Assembly: GCA_963769585.1 (NCBI GenBank)
Contig: CAVYMJ010000006.1
Coordinates: 1,798,001 to 1,862,000 of the forward strand
Length of the DNA stretch: 64,000 nt
Reading direction: 5' to 3'
DNA from: SSC3 sp963769585
Lineage (GTDB): Bacteria; Actinomycetota; Actinomycetes; Propionibacteriales; Nocardioidaceae
A model generated the notes under the pieces. The model was not told where the DNA came from. It worked only from the letters and a program-made list of their open reading frames with translations, and ran no database searches. Made by a program: the position numbers and the translations under genes. Positions 7,808-15,432 of this stretch are shown here, in pieces (the stretch's first letter is position 1; each line of letters starts with the position of its first letter).

Positions 7808-9039
7808 CGTCGCATCGCCTCTGCCAGCCCGATTCGCTGCAGTGTCGTCGGATGACTGCCGAACCAGAGGTGGGTGAGCCGCGGCGGCGTCGGGTCCGAG
7901 AGCGAGGTCAGGGCCAGCTCGCGATGCAGCGACACGAACGTCTCGACGTCCTCGGTGGCGGCGAGCGACTCCCGGTCGGCCCGAGCCTCGACCGCACGGC
8001 TAGCGGCGTTCTGGACAGGAGCTGCCACCAAAGCTCCGAGCACGAACAGGGCGAGCGCGAGCGGAGCGACTCGAGGATCCGAGGCGCCGTCGACACCGGC
8101 CCGGCGGCGCAGCGCCTTGAGCTCGAGCAGGAGGGCGAGCAGCGACACACCGACCAGCGACCCCACCGCGCCCATCGCCGTCCCGACCAGGACGTCGTGG
8201 TGTTTGGCGTGCCCGAGCTCGTGCGCCACGACGACCCGGACCTGGTCCGGGGTGAGGTCGGCGAGCAGGTTGTCGTAGAGGACCACGCGGCGGGTGTGTC
8301 CGAAGCCGGAGACGTAGGCGTTCAGGGTCGTCGTACGGCGGGACGCGTCCGCGACCAGGACGTCGTCGACGGGCACCCCTTCCCGCTCGGCCAGTTCGAG
8401 AATGGACTGCTTGAGCGGTCCGGCTTGCATCGAGCTGAAGCTGTTGAACAGCGGCTCCACGACGACCGGGTACAGGAAGCTCAGGGCGAAGGTGAGGACC
8501 GCAGCTGCTGTGCCTGCCCAGGCGAACCACCACCGCGGCGTACGGCGGGCCAGCCAGACCAGCAGAGCCAGTCCGAGGGTGGTGGCCACCCACGAGACCA
8601 GCAACGCCGTGACGTCGTCGCGGACCCATCCGCCGATCGACTGCCGGGTGAGCCCGTACCGGAGGTTCTGGCGCCGGATCAGCAGGCCGAAGGGGAGCGT
8701 CACCAGCTGGCCGATCACCAGCAGGGCCAGCACGCCCAGCGGGAGTCTCAGCCGGGGCGGGAGCCCGCCGACGAGCCGTGCCCCCAGCCTGGTGAAGCCG
8801 AGCAGGCAGGCGACCAGCAGGGAGATCCCGTAGCTCGCCCAGGCCAACCGGCGGACCAGCCAGGCGTAGTCCTCCGCCCGGTCGATCTGCGCAGTCGTGA
8901 AGACCTCCCCGGCGGGCACGTCCCTCAGGGAGCCGCCGGGCAGCCAGTCCCAGGGGACCAGAACCGTGTACAGCACCACGAAGGCAGCCGCGGAGAGCAC
9001 CAGCATCGCTACTGCTGGGCGGCGAGCCAGTCCTGTCAC
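7804..9039 (-). CDS. M48 family (Ste24-like) membrane metalloprotease
   Basis: A 411-residue integral membrane protease. Several transmembrane segments occupy residues ~10-200. The zinc motif HELGH lies in VVVAHELGHAKHHD near residue 273, with the third-ligand region ASRAVEARADRES about 80 residues further on. The M48_N-type N-terminal membrane region suggests a Ste24/CAAX-protease-like fold acting on membrane or envelope proteins. GTG 9039 is chosen because it forms a GTGA overlap with the stop of the upstream peptidase gene; upstream in-frame sequence belongs to that other gene. It is third in the riboswitch-headed operon and overlaps the GT4 gene by four bases. Confidence 0.85.
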   Translation of the reverse strand: MTGLARRPAVAMLVLSAAAFVVLYTVLVPWDWLPGGSLRDVPAGEVFTTAQIDRAEDYAWLVRRLAWASYGISLLVACLLGFTRLGARLVGGLPPRLRLPLGVLALLVIGQLVTLPFGLLIRRQNLRYGLTRQSIGGWVRDDVTALLVSWVATTLGLALLVWLARRTPRWWFAWAGTAAAVLTFALSFLYPVVVEPLFNSFSSMQAGPLKQSILELAEREGVPVDDVLVADASRRTTTLNAYVSGFGHTRRVVLYDNLLADLTPDQVRVVVAHELGHAKHHDVLVGTAMGAVGSLVGVSLLALLLELKALRRRAGVDGASDPRVAPLALALFVLGALVAAPVQNAASRAVEARADRESLAATEDVETFVSLHRELALTSLSDPTPPRLTHLWFGSHPTTLQRIGLAEAMRR

Positions 9040-10250
9040 GAGCCCGAGGCTAGCCCGGCCAGGTAAGACTTCCATGAGCGGGTGAAGGCCGCCTCGGTCG
9101 TACCCAGGACGCGACGGAACGCCGTGCGCGTGCCGCTGTCCTGGTCGGCCCGGTCGTAGAACGCCACCAGGCGCTGCTCGCCGTACGTCTGGGCGAGGAG
9201 GCGGCAAGCCAGCCAGGCCGACTCGTACGACGCTCCGAGCGCCGTGTTCTCCCCCGAGAAGTCCGCCGAGGTGGGCAGCTTCTTCGGGGCGCCGCTCTTG
9301 CGCACCTCGGCGAGGATCTGGCCGGCCGAGACCGAGACGGGCAGGTCGAGGTCGCGCAGTGCCACGTAGTCTGCGAAGCCCTCCGAGAGCCATTGCGGCA
9401 TCGCCGAGACGGCAGCGTCGGTGGCTACGTGGGTCGCCTCATGGCTCACTACGATCTGCGAGGCCCGCGGACCGAGGCTGCCGAACACGTCGGGGTTGAG
9501 CAGGACGTGGGTCGCTCCCCCGCGCGCCACCGAACCGTCGACGGTCGTGGTGACGCCCGCCAGCTGCTCGGTGGTTGCCTCGTTCGACCCGAGTGCGAGA
9601 TCAAGCACCTGCTGGCTCGAAGGCACCTCGACCACCAGGGAGCCAGTCCACTCGGGAAGCACCTTCTGCACGGTCGGGACGGCGACCTTGGCCAGCCGGT
9701 CGAGCTCCGGCAGCTGCGAGCGGTCGGTGGCAAGGATCAGGGTGCGGGCGCTCCTGCGAACCGACAGCCGCTCGAGCAGCCAGAGCGGAACCCGGTCGTC
9801 GGGTTGCGCCCTTGAGATGCCGTCGAACCTGGCCCGGGAGCCGTCGTCCACCACGATGATCGGCACCTCGAGGGAGGAGGCGGCGGCGTCGTACTTCCGG
9901 AACCGCCAGATGACCTGCACCGCAGCCACCCAGGTGTCGGCACTGGCCAGCTGCGGCCCGGTCTGCTCGGCCGGGGCGACGTACCGAAGCTCCAGCGAGC
10001 TGAACCCGATACGCGCGATGTTGCCGTCGATCTTCTTCAACTGGTCGGCACCGGCGGGGGCGGCGAGCTCCTCGATGCTGCCCTGCCCGAGCTCGTCGCT
10101 GAGCCGGTCCAGCAAAAGCACCAGGCGCTCCTCGCGTTGCGCCTGCGAGTCGGTGGCGGCTCCGTCTGAAGGGAGCTTCGCCTCCTGGGCCCCGTCGTAG
10201 AGGACCAGCCAGGCCGCAACCGCCGCAACACATGCAACGAGGCCGGCCAC
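9036..10250 (-). CDS. Membrane-anchored HExxH peptidase (peptidase MA-like)
   Basis: About 404 residues. An N-terminal hydrophobic anchor is followed by a large extracytoplasmic domain of unknown fold, then VSHEATHVAT near residue 290 and EGFADYVA some 25 residues later. This HExxH...E arrangement matches gluzincin-type (MA clan) zinc peptidases. Downstream it has conserved-looking ESAWLACRLLAQTYG. The start is unresolved: GTG 10250 lies 40 bp after the NlpC/P60 stop, but residues GRPRWW just before the anchor look like a positive-inside flank, so an earlier in-frame start (GTG 10355 or 10370, overlapping nlpC by 65-80 bp) is possible. It probably acts in the envelope with its operon partners. 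Confidence 0.75.
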   Translation of the reverse strand: MAGLVACVAAVAAWLVLYDGAQEAKLPSDGAATDSQAQREERLVLLLDRLSDELGQGSIEELAAPAGADQLKKIDGNIARIGFSSLELRYVAPAEQTGPQLASADTWVAAVQVIWRFRKYDAAASSLEVPIIVVDDGSRARFDGISRAQPDDRVPLWLLERLSVRRSARTLILATDRSQLPELDRLAKVAVPTVQKVLPEWTGSLVVEVPSSQQVLDLALGSNEATTEQLAGVTTTVDGSVARGGATHVLLNPDVFGSLGPRASQIVVSHEATHVATDAAVSAMPQWLSEGFADYVALRDLDLPVSVSAGQILAEVRKSGAPKKLPTSADFSGENTALGASYESAWLACRLLAQTYGEQRLVAFYDRADQDSGTRTAFRRVLGTTEAAFTRSWKSYLAGLASGS

Positions 10251-10290
10251 CCACCAACGTGGGCGACCGGCCTTCGCAGAGGTCGGAAGA

Positions 10291-11286
10291 TCAGCCAGGG
10301 CGACTGGCCCCGACGAACGGCATGGAGTACAGCGGGTCGATACGGACTCCGGCACCAGGACGCGCCGCATGCACGATCATGCCGTTGCCGATGTACATGC
10401 CGACGTGGCTGATCGGGCTGTAGTAGAAGACCAGGTCCCCTGGCTGAAGGTTGGAGGCCGGGACAGGTACGCCGTACCCGCGCTGGGCGCCCGAGGAGTG
10501 CGGCAGTCCGACCCCAGCCTGAGCCCAGGCCATCATCGTCAGGCCGGAGCAGTCGTAGGCGTTCGGACCGGTCCCGCCCCAGGAGTACGCGTCGCCGACC
10601 TGTGCCAGCGCGTAGGCGACCGCGGCCCGAGCCCGGCCGGAGGCGGGTACGTCGGAAAGCGGGACGCGCATTCCGGCGCGGCTGGCTGCGAGCATCCGTT
10701 CACGCTGGTCGGCCTCGAGCTCTCCGAGCAGGGCCTTGGCTTCAGCCGCCTTCTTGTCGATCACAGCCTGGTCTGCCGCCAGGGCCTTCTCGATCTTGGC
10801 GATGGCGTCGACCTCGCGCTGGGCGGCCTGGTTGCGCAGATCCAGGCGCTTTGCCTGCGTACCGAAGCTGTTCAGAACCTCGCCCTGGCGCTGGTTGTAC
10901 GCCGACACGGTCTGCAGCTGCGAGAGGAAGCTGTCCGGGTCGTTGGAGAGCAGCACCTGGCCGGTGGTAGACAGCCCCTGGCTCTGGTACTGGGCGACAT
11001 AGGTTGCCGCGACCTGGTCGCGCACCTCGTCGAAGGCACGCTGCTCGCGGCCAAGGTCGGCCCGCAGTGCAGCCAGTCGGGCCTTGACTGCCCTCAGCTG
11101 GATCTGGGCGTCGTTGGAACGCTCGGACGCCTGCTCGGCCTCGTGGTAGAGCCGGTCGACCTTGGTGCGGACGTCGCTGATGCTCGGGGCCGCGTTCGAG
11201 GGCGACGCGACGAGTACGGAGCCGCCGAGGGCAGTAAGGCACAGGGCGGTCAGTGCTGCGGCAACCCGGTTCAGGCCGGCAATCAC
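10291..11286 (-). CDS. Secreted NlpC/P60 peptidoglycan endopeptidase (RipC-like)
   Basis: A 331-residue secreted hydrolase. A signal peptide ends near ASPSNAA, and a long coiled-coil region (residues ~40-215) resembles the regulatory helices of RipC/PcsB-type hydrolases. The C-terminal NlpC/P60 domain has catalytic Cys in YDCSGLT, His in ISHVGMY and a further His in IVHAARP. It would cut the D-Glu-meso-DAP bond in stem peptides during cell separation. GTG 11286 is preceded by AAAGGAG, which follows directly on a c-di-AMP riboswitch. It heads a coupled minus-strand operon with two proteases and the GT4 gene, and corresponds in position to Rv2190c. Confidence 0.93.
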   Translation of the reverse strand: MIAGLNRVAAALTALCLTALGGSVLVASPSNAAPSISDVRTKVDRLYHEAEQASERSNDAQIQLRAVKARLAALRADLGREQRAFDEVRDQVAATYVAQYQSQGLSTTGQVLLSNDPDSFLSQLQTVSAYNQRQGEVLNSFGTQAKRLDLRNQAAQREVDAIAKIEKALAADQAVIDKKAAEAKALLGELEADQRERMLAASRAGMRVPLSDVPASGRARAAVAYALAQVGDAYSWGGTGPNAYDCSGLTMMAWAQAGVGLPHSSGAQRGYGVPVPASNLQPGDLVFYYSPISHVGMYIGNGMIVHAARPGAGVRIDPLYSMPFVGASRPG

Positions 11287-11297
11287 GAGCGGTGATG

Positions 11298-11304
11298 CTC
11301 CTTT
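11298..11304 (-). promoter_or_regulatory. Ribosome-binding site of the NlpC/P60 gene
   Basis: AAAGGAG on the minus strand, 11 nt before the GTG start and 5 nt after the end of the riboswitch P1 stem, so ligand-dependent folding could plausibly control access to it or read-through. Confidence 0.6.
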
Positions 11305-11309
11305 GTCTC

Positions 11310-11482
11310 AACGTCGACCGGGTGAGCTGACGGGTTCGGGCGGCAAAGTAACCCTACGCATGCTCACCGGCAGCGAGTGGCTGCCAGCAGGCGGGCGATT
11401 CACCCCAAGGAGTGGTTCCCCGGTTCCTCACCTGAGGCCCCCCGCTTTCGGGTCGAGAGGCAGCCGGTTCGGATTAGACGCC
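11310..11482 (-). ncRNA. c-di-AMP riboswitch (ydaO-yuaA class)
   Basis: On the minus strand, directly upstream of the NlpC/P60 gene, the conserved ydaO blocks occur in order. They are a P1 strand GGCGTC followed by TAATCCG, then GGAACCGGGGAACCA, TTGGGGTGAATC, GTAGGGTTACTTTGCCGC, and the 3' block GAACCCGTCAGCTCACCCGG closed by GACGTT pairing with GGCGTC. This class binds cyclic di-AMP, usually switching genes off, and in actinobacteria is known upstream of NlpC/P60 and Rpf cell-wall hydrolases. Secondary structure was judged by eye, not folded. Confidence 0.92.
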
Positions 11483-11533
11483 GGTATCCGAGCAGACCCT
11501 CCCGGTCAGCTGGAACGGACACCGAAGTCACCA

Positions 11534-11562
11534 AGGCTAAAGAAACCTGTGCCAAGGCGCAA
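11534..11562 (-). promoter_or_regulatory. Candidate promoter for the riboswitch-NlpC operon
   Basis: On the minus strand TTGCGC (11562-11557) and TAGCCT (11539-11534) are separated by exactly 17 bp. The expected start near 11527 would place a leader of about 240 nt before the coding region, containing the whole riboswitch. Confidence 0.45.
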
Positions 11563-11662
11563 AAGTTCGCGCGGCGATTCACGAGGCATCTTGCGATGTG
11601 GGGAGAAATCTCGCCCCAGAGGTAACAAGAGTCACACGAGTCACACGACTCCCTCGCCCCGC

Positions 11663-11869
11663 TCAGGCAGAGGCGACGTCCGGACCGTCCACCGCCTCCA
11701 CCATTCGCAGCGGAGGGACCAGACCGGAGTCGGCCAGGACCGACAACGCGCGTGCCTCCTCGTCGTCGAAACCCAGCTCCGGCGGTGGGCCGAGCAGCAC
11801 GGTTACCACGCAGTCGTGGCAGGCGAGGCCTCTCACCACGCAGGTGTCGCAGTCGATGGTCACGCTCAT
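11663..11869 (-). CDS. Conserved small cysteine-rich actinobacterial protein
   Basis: A 68-residue protein with two Cys-x2-Cys pairs near the N-terminus (CDTC and CHDC, separated by 8 residues), followed by VVTVLLG and a mostly acidic C-terminal half. The arrangement suggests a small zinc-binding or redox module. I recognise it as a conserved actinobacterial protein of unknown function rather than an enzyme. A strong GGAGGTG site precedes ATG 11869. It follows the NYN-domain gene on the same strand with a 77-bp gap and ends upstream of the riboswitch promoter. No function is assigned. Confidence 0.8.
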   Translation of the reverse strand: MSVTIDCDTCVVRGLACHDCVVTVLLGPPPELGFDDEEARALSVLADSGLVPPLRMVEAVDGPDVASA

Positions 11870-11946
11870 GTTTCACCTCCACATCGGTTAGAAGTGACTC
11901 TCGCAGCGATCACCGACAGTTTGGCCGGGCCGGGGCCGAACCGGCC

Positions 11947-13287
11947 TCAGACGCGGGCGATGAGCCGGCTCAGACCGGCGGACCCCACGACGCGGGCGCC
12001 GGCCGCCTCGACGTCCCGAACGACCTCCTGGTCGCTGGTCACCACCAGCAGTGGACGGCCCCGTGGCTCGACCGCGACGAGGTCCCGGATGACGTCGTCG
12101 GCGATGACGCCAGCCGGGCTGAAGAGCACTCGGACCCCGCGTGGGGTCTTCACCAGGGGCCGGTCCGTGGTGTCGGCGGCGTCGAAGACGACTGTCACCT
12201 CGGCTCCGGTACGCGCGGCGAGCGGGCCCAGCCCCGACAGGAGCACGTCACGCTGCTTCTCCAAGGACAGGCTTGGCCAGGCGCTCTTGGTGACGTTGTA
12301 ACCGTCGATGATCAGATGAGTGCGCGGAAGCTGGACGAGCTGGTCGAGCATCGCCGGGTCGTCGACCGGCAGCGAGCCGTGGCCAGACGGCGTGCGCTCT
12401 CCCCTCTCGGCCACGTCGGCGGCAACCTCGTCAGCCGGCAGCCCCTCGACCGTCGGTAGGGCCAGCTCGCGGCGAAGACCCTGGGCCGCGTCGATCACGG
12501 TGTCGAGCAGAAGCCGGGTCCGGCGCACCTCGGAGTCGCGGCCCGCTCGCTCAGTGCGGCGCGCACCCGACGTCTCCTTCTCCAGCTGCTCGATCCGCGA
12601 CCTCAGCCTGCGCGCCTCGGAGTCGGCGGCAGCTGCCAGCTGGTCGCCCTGGGCCTCAGCGGCGGCCACCCGGTCGGCGCCGGTGGCCGCGGCCTCCTGG
12701 GCTCCCCTGAGCTGGTTGCGCGCGTCACCCAGCTTGCGGCGAAGGTCTGCGTTCTCGGCCTTGAGGGACGCCACCTGGTCGCGAAGCCTGGTCCGGGTCT
12801 GCTCGAGCTCGCTGTTGGACTCGGCGAGCTGCCGCTGCAGACGGTCCAGCTCCTGGCTGACCTTCTTGCCTGTAGCGGTCGCCTGCTCGGCGTCCACGGC
12901 ATCCACCGCGGCCGCCACCCGGTCCAGCCAGCCGGTGGTGCGGAGCAGGTACGCGGCCGCAGCCAGCTCGACCGGGTCGGCCGCGGGTGGGGTGGTGCCG
13001 GCCGCAAGCGCGTCGGCCAGGGCCTCGTGGTGCGCCCGTACCTGGAGGGCAACGCGGTCACGGAACCCCTCGTCGGTCTCGAGCACCGCCGCGATCTGGT
13101 TGCCTGCCAGCCGAGCCCTGCGTGTCGGCGCGAACGACGCGACCTTCTTCAGCGACGGCGGCAGGTCGTCCTGGGCGATGCGCGCCACTGCTTCCGCGGC
13201 GAGCGCGATGACACGCGTCCGAACGGCGTCAGGCAGCGGACCCGCAGGCTCTGCGGGCTCGGCGGCTGCCTGCTCGCTGGCCGTCAC
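11947..13287 (-). CDS. NYN-domain (PIN-like) protein with long coiled coil, probable RNase
   Basis: About 446 residues. The N-terminal ~140 residues are helical and Ala-rich, residues ~150-270 form a coiled coil, and the C-terminal ~170 residues are a NYN/YacP-type domain. Metal-site acidic residues are visible in LIIDGYNVTKS, VTVVFDAADT and VVTSDQEV. YacP/Rae1 relatives are ribosome-associated endoribonucleases, so an RNA-cleaving role is the best guess; the coiled coil probably mediates oligomerisation. GTG 13287 overlaps the stop of the upstream zinc-ribbon gene as GTGA, implying translational coupling; the longer in-frame extension would overlap that gene further. Confidence 0.85.
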   Translation of the reverse strand: MTASEQAAAEPAEPAGPLPDAVRTRVIALAAEAVARIAQDDLPPSLKKVASFAPTRRARLAGNQIAAVLETDEGFRDRVALQVRAHHEALADALAAGTTPPAADPVELAAAAYLLRTTGWLDRVAAAVDAVDAEQATATGKKVSQELDRLQRQLAESNSELEQTRTRLRDQVASLKAENADLRRKLGDARNQLRGAQEAAATGADRVAAAEAQGDQLAAAADSEARRLRSRIEQLEKETSGARRTERAGRDSEVRRTRLLLDTVIDAAQGLRRELALPTVEGLPADEVAADVAERGERTPSGHGSLPVDDPAMLDQLVQLPRTHLIIDGYNVTKSAWPSLSLEKQRDVLLSGLGPLAARTGAEVTVVFDAADTTDRPLVKTPRGVRVLFSPAGVIADDVIRDLVAVEPRGRPLLVVTSDQEVVRDVEAAGARVVGSAGLSRLIARV

Positions 13288-13532
13288 GACGTGGCCGCGT
13301 CTGCTTCCGCTCGCGACACGAGCTCGATCGCGTCGCTCCGGCCGCACCAGCGGCAGGTGACGGTCTCGACGTTGTCGTAGTCGGCGACAGTCTCCTCGAC
13401 CCGGTAGTCACCAGCCAGGTCGAAGTGCCAGTACTCGGTGGCACGCGTGCTGCGGGTGACGTCGAACCGGGTCAGGTTGCCGCAACCGCCACACCGCCAG
13501 CGGGTGGATGCCTCGGGCAGAGAGTGGGCCAC
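13284..13532 (-). CDS. Small zinc-ribbon protein
   Basis: An 82-residue protein with two CxxC knuckles (CGGC near residue 14 and CRWC near residue 60), the classic spacing of a zinc ribbon, around a central acidic segment. Such proteins bind nucleic acid or protein partners. The GTGA overlap with the NYN-domain gene suggests they are made together and may act together on RNA, which is inference. GTG 13532 has GAGGAG five bases upstream. It is divergent from the DEDDh nuclease gene, with which it shares a 123-bp intergenic region. Confidence 0.8.
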   Translation of the reverse strand: MAHSLPEASTRWRCGGCGNLTRFDVTRSTRATEYWHFDLAGDYRVEETVADYDNVETVTCRWCGRSDAIELVSRAEADAATS

Positions 13533-13642
13533 GGCAACTCCTCGATCAAGACTTGGTGCGGATCAACGCTCGGCGCGGCGCTGGTCACGCCTCACTCCAG
13601 ACTATCCGCGCGTGGCGCAACGGATCTGTCGGTGCCCACATC

Positions 13643-13648
13643 TAGCGT
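13643..13648 (+). promoter_or_regulatory. -10 element for a leaderless mRNA (DEDDh nuclease)
   Basis: TAGCGT ends 7 nt before ATG 13656 and no Shine-Dalgarno sequence is present, so transcription probably begins at or next to the start codon. Confidence 0.5.
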
Positions 13649-13655
13649 CACAAGC

Positions 13656-15431
13656 ATGAGCAGTACGAGGACCACCGGCCCGCACTGGGAGGAGCAGCGC
13701 AGCTTCGACGAGCTGGGCCGGTCGCTCAGCGACGTGTCGTTCTGCGTCGTCGACCTCGAGACCACCGGGGGGTCCGCTCAGGCCGGGTCGATGATCACCG
13801 AGATCGGAGCCGTGAAGGTCCGTGGCGGCGAGGTCCTCGGCGAGTTCCAGACGCTGGTCAACCCGCACCAGTCCATCCCGGCCTTCATCGCCGTCCTCAC
13901 CGGAATCACCGACTCGATGGTTGCCGGGGCTCCACCGATCGAGCAGGTCCTCCCCCAGTTCCTCGAGTTCGCGGCCGGGAGCGTGCTGGTCGCCCACAAC
14001 GCGCCGTTCGACATCGGGTTCCTCAAGCACTTCGCGCAGCAGCAACAGCGACCCTGGCCCGCCTTCGAAGTGATCGACACGGCCCTGCTCGCCCGCCGGC
14101 TGGTCACCCGGGACGAGTCGCCGAACTGCAAGCTCAGCTCACTGGCCGTGGTCTTCCGCTCCAGGACCACCCCCAACCACCGTGCCCTGGAGGATGCCCG
14201 CGCGACCGTCGACGTGCTGCACGGGCTGATCGAGCGCGTCGGCAACGTCGGAGTGCACACGCTGGAGGAGTTGCGGACCTATACGTCCCGAGTCACCACC
14301 GCCCAGCGCAAGAAGCGACACCTGGCCGAAGCGCTGCCGCACGCCCCTGGTGTCTACCTCTTCCTCGATGACCAGGGCAGGGCGCTGTACATCGGCACCT
14401 CGCGTGACCTGCGTACGAGGGTCCGTAGCTACTTCACCGCCTCGGAGACCCGGTCCCGGATGGGTGAGATGGTCGGACTGGCCCGGTCCGTGACAGGCAT
14501 CGAGTGCGCGACACCACTCGAGGCCGAGGTGCGCGAGCTGCGGCTCATCGCCGAGCACAAGCCCCGGTACAACCGGCGGTCGCGGTTTCCCGAGCGGGTG
14601 CACTTCGTGAAGCTGACCGTGGAGCCCTGGGCCCGTCTCTCGCTGGTCAAGAAGGTGCTCGATGACGGCGCCGAGTACGTCGGACCGTTCAGCTCCAAGC
14701 GTGCCGCCGAGCGGGCGATGGCGGCCCTGCACGACACCTTCCCGATCCGCCAGTGCACCGGCCGCATGCCCCGGCTCCCGCAGCAGTCCGCCTGCGTGCT
14801 GGCCGAGATGGGCCGCTGCCTCTCGCCCTGCAACCAGAGCGTGTCGCACGAGGCGTACGTCGACGTCGTGGATTCACTGCGCGAGACACTCGTCGCCTCG
14901 CCCGATCCGGTGATCGGATCGATCACCCGGCGGATGACCGCGTTGGCGCTGACGGAGCGCTTCGAGGAGGCCGGGTCCATCCGGGACAGGCTCGCCTCGT
15001 TCCTGCGCGGCGCGGCTCGGACCCAGCGACTCAAGGCCCTGACCCGCTGCACGGAGGTGGTTGCCGCCCGCAAGGAGGACGACTCTTGGGCAGTCCACGT
15101 CGTGCGCCACGGGCGGCTGGCCGCGGCGGGTCGCATCCCTGCGGGCGCTGATGCCGGCCAGTGGGTTACCCAGCTCAGGGCGAGCGCCGAAACCGTCGTC
15201 GCGCAGCCCGGCCCTACCCCTGCCGCGACCGCTGAGGAGACCGAGCGCATCCTGCGCTGGCTCGAGGCCGATGGCGTCCGCTTGGTGCACGTCGAGGGCG
15301 AGTGGAGCTGCCCCGTGGCAGGTGCGCACAAGCACCTCAAGCTTCACGACGCGGTCAACGAGTCCCGTGCGTCCCTGGTGCCGTTCGACGAGCGCAGGTC
15401 CTCACCCACAGTGCACCAGCCCGGTCGATGA
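13656..15431 (+). CDS. DEDDh exonuclease fused to GIY-YIG/UvrC-like nuclease
   Basis: A 591-residue two-nuclease fusion. Residues ~20-200 are a DnaQ-epsilon-like 3'-5' exonuclease with DLETTGG, HNAPFD and HRALEDARAT supplying the DEDDh residues. Residues ~225-310 are a GIY-YIG domain (PGVYLFLD...ALYIGTSRD), followed by a UvrC-like region with a UvrB-binding-type segment (RMTALALTERFEEAGSIRDRL). The C-terminus lacks the UvrC RNase H-like half, so the layout is Cho-like. It is likely a DNA-repair nuclease and corresponds to Rv2191. ATG 13656 is chosen because the exonuclease domain begins soon after and a -10 hexamer sits 7 nt upstream; the longer open frame is not needed. It converges with the 15433 gene. 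Confidence 0.92.
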   Translation: MSSTRTTGPHWEEQRSFDELGRSLSDVSFCVVDLETTGGSAQAGSMITEIGAVKVRGGEVLGEFQTLVNPHQSIPAFIAVLTGITDSMVAGAPPIEQVLPQFLEFAAGSVLVAHNAPFDIGFLKHFAQQQQRPWPAFEVIDTALLARRLVTRDESPNCKLSSLAVVFRSRTTPNHRALEDARATVDVLHGLIERVGNVGVHTLEELRTYTSRVTTAQRKKRHLAEALPHAPGVYLFLDDQGRALYIGTSRDLRTRVRSYFTASETRSRMGEMVGLARSVTGIECATPLEAEVRELRLIAEHKPRYNRRSRFPERVHFVKLTVEPWARLSLVKKVLDDGAEYVGPFSSKRAAERAMAALHDTFPIRQCTGRMPRLPQQSACVLAEMGRCLSPCNQSVSHEAYVDVVDSLRETLVASPDPVIGSITRRMTALALTERFEEAGSIRDRLASFLRGAARTQRLKALTRCTEVVAARKEDDSWAVHVVRHGRLAAAGRIPAGADAGQWVTQLRASAETVVAQPGPTPAATAEETERILRWLEADGVRLVHVEGEWSCPVAGAHKHLKLHDAVNESRASLVPFDERRSSPTVHQPGR

Positions 15432-15432
15432 G

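Noticed and set aside
11598..11619. Hairpin TGGGGAGA/TCTCGCCCCA as a terminator
   Set aside because: The stem is interrupted by a two-base bulge and has no T-run; evidence is too weak to list.
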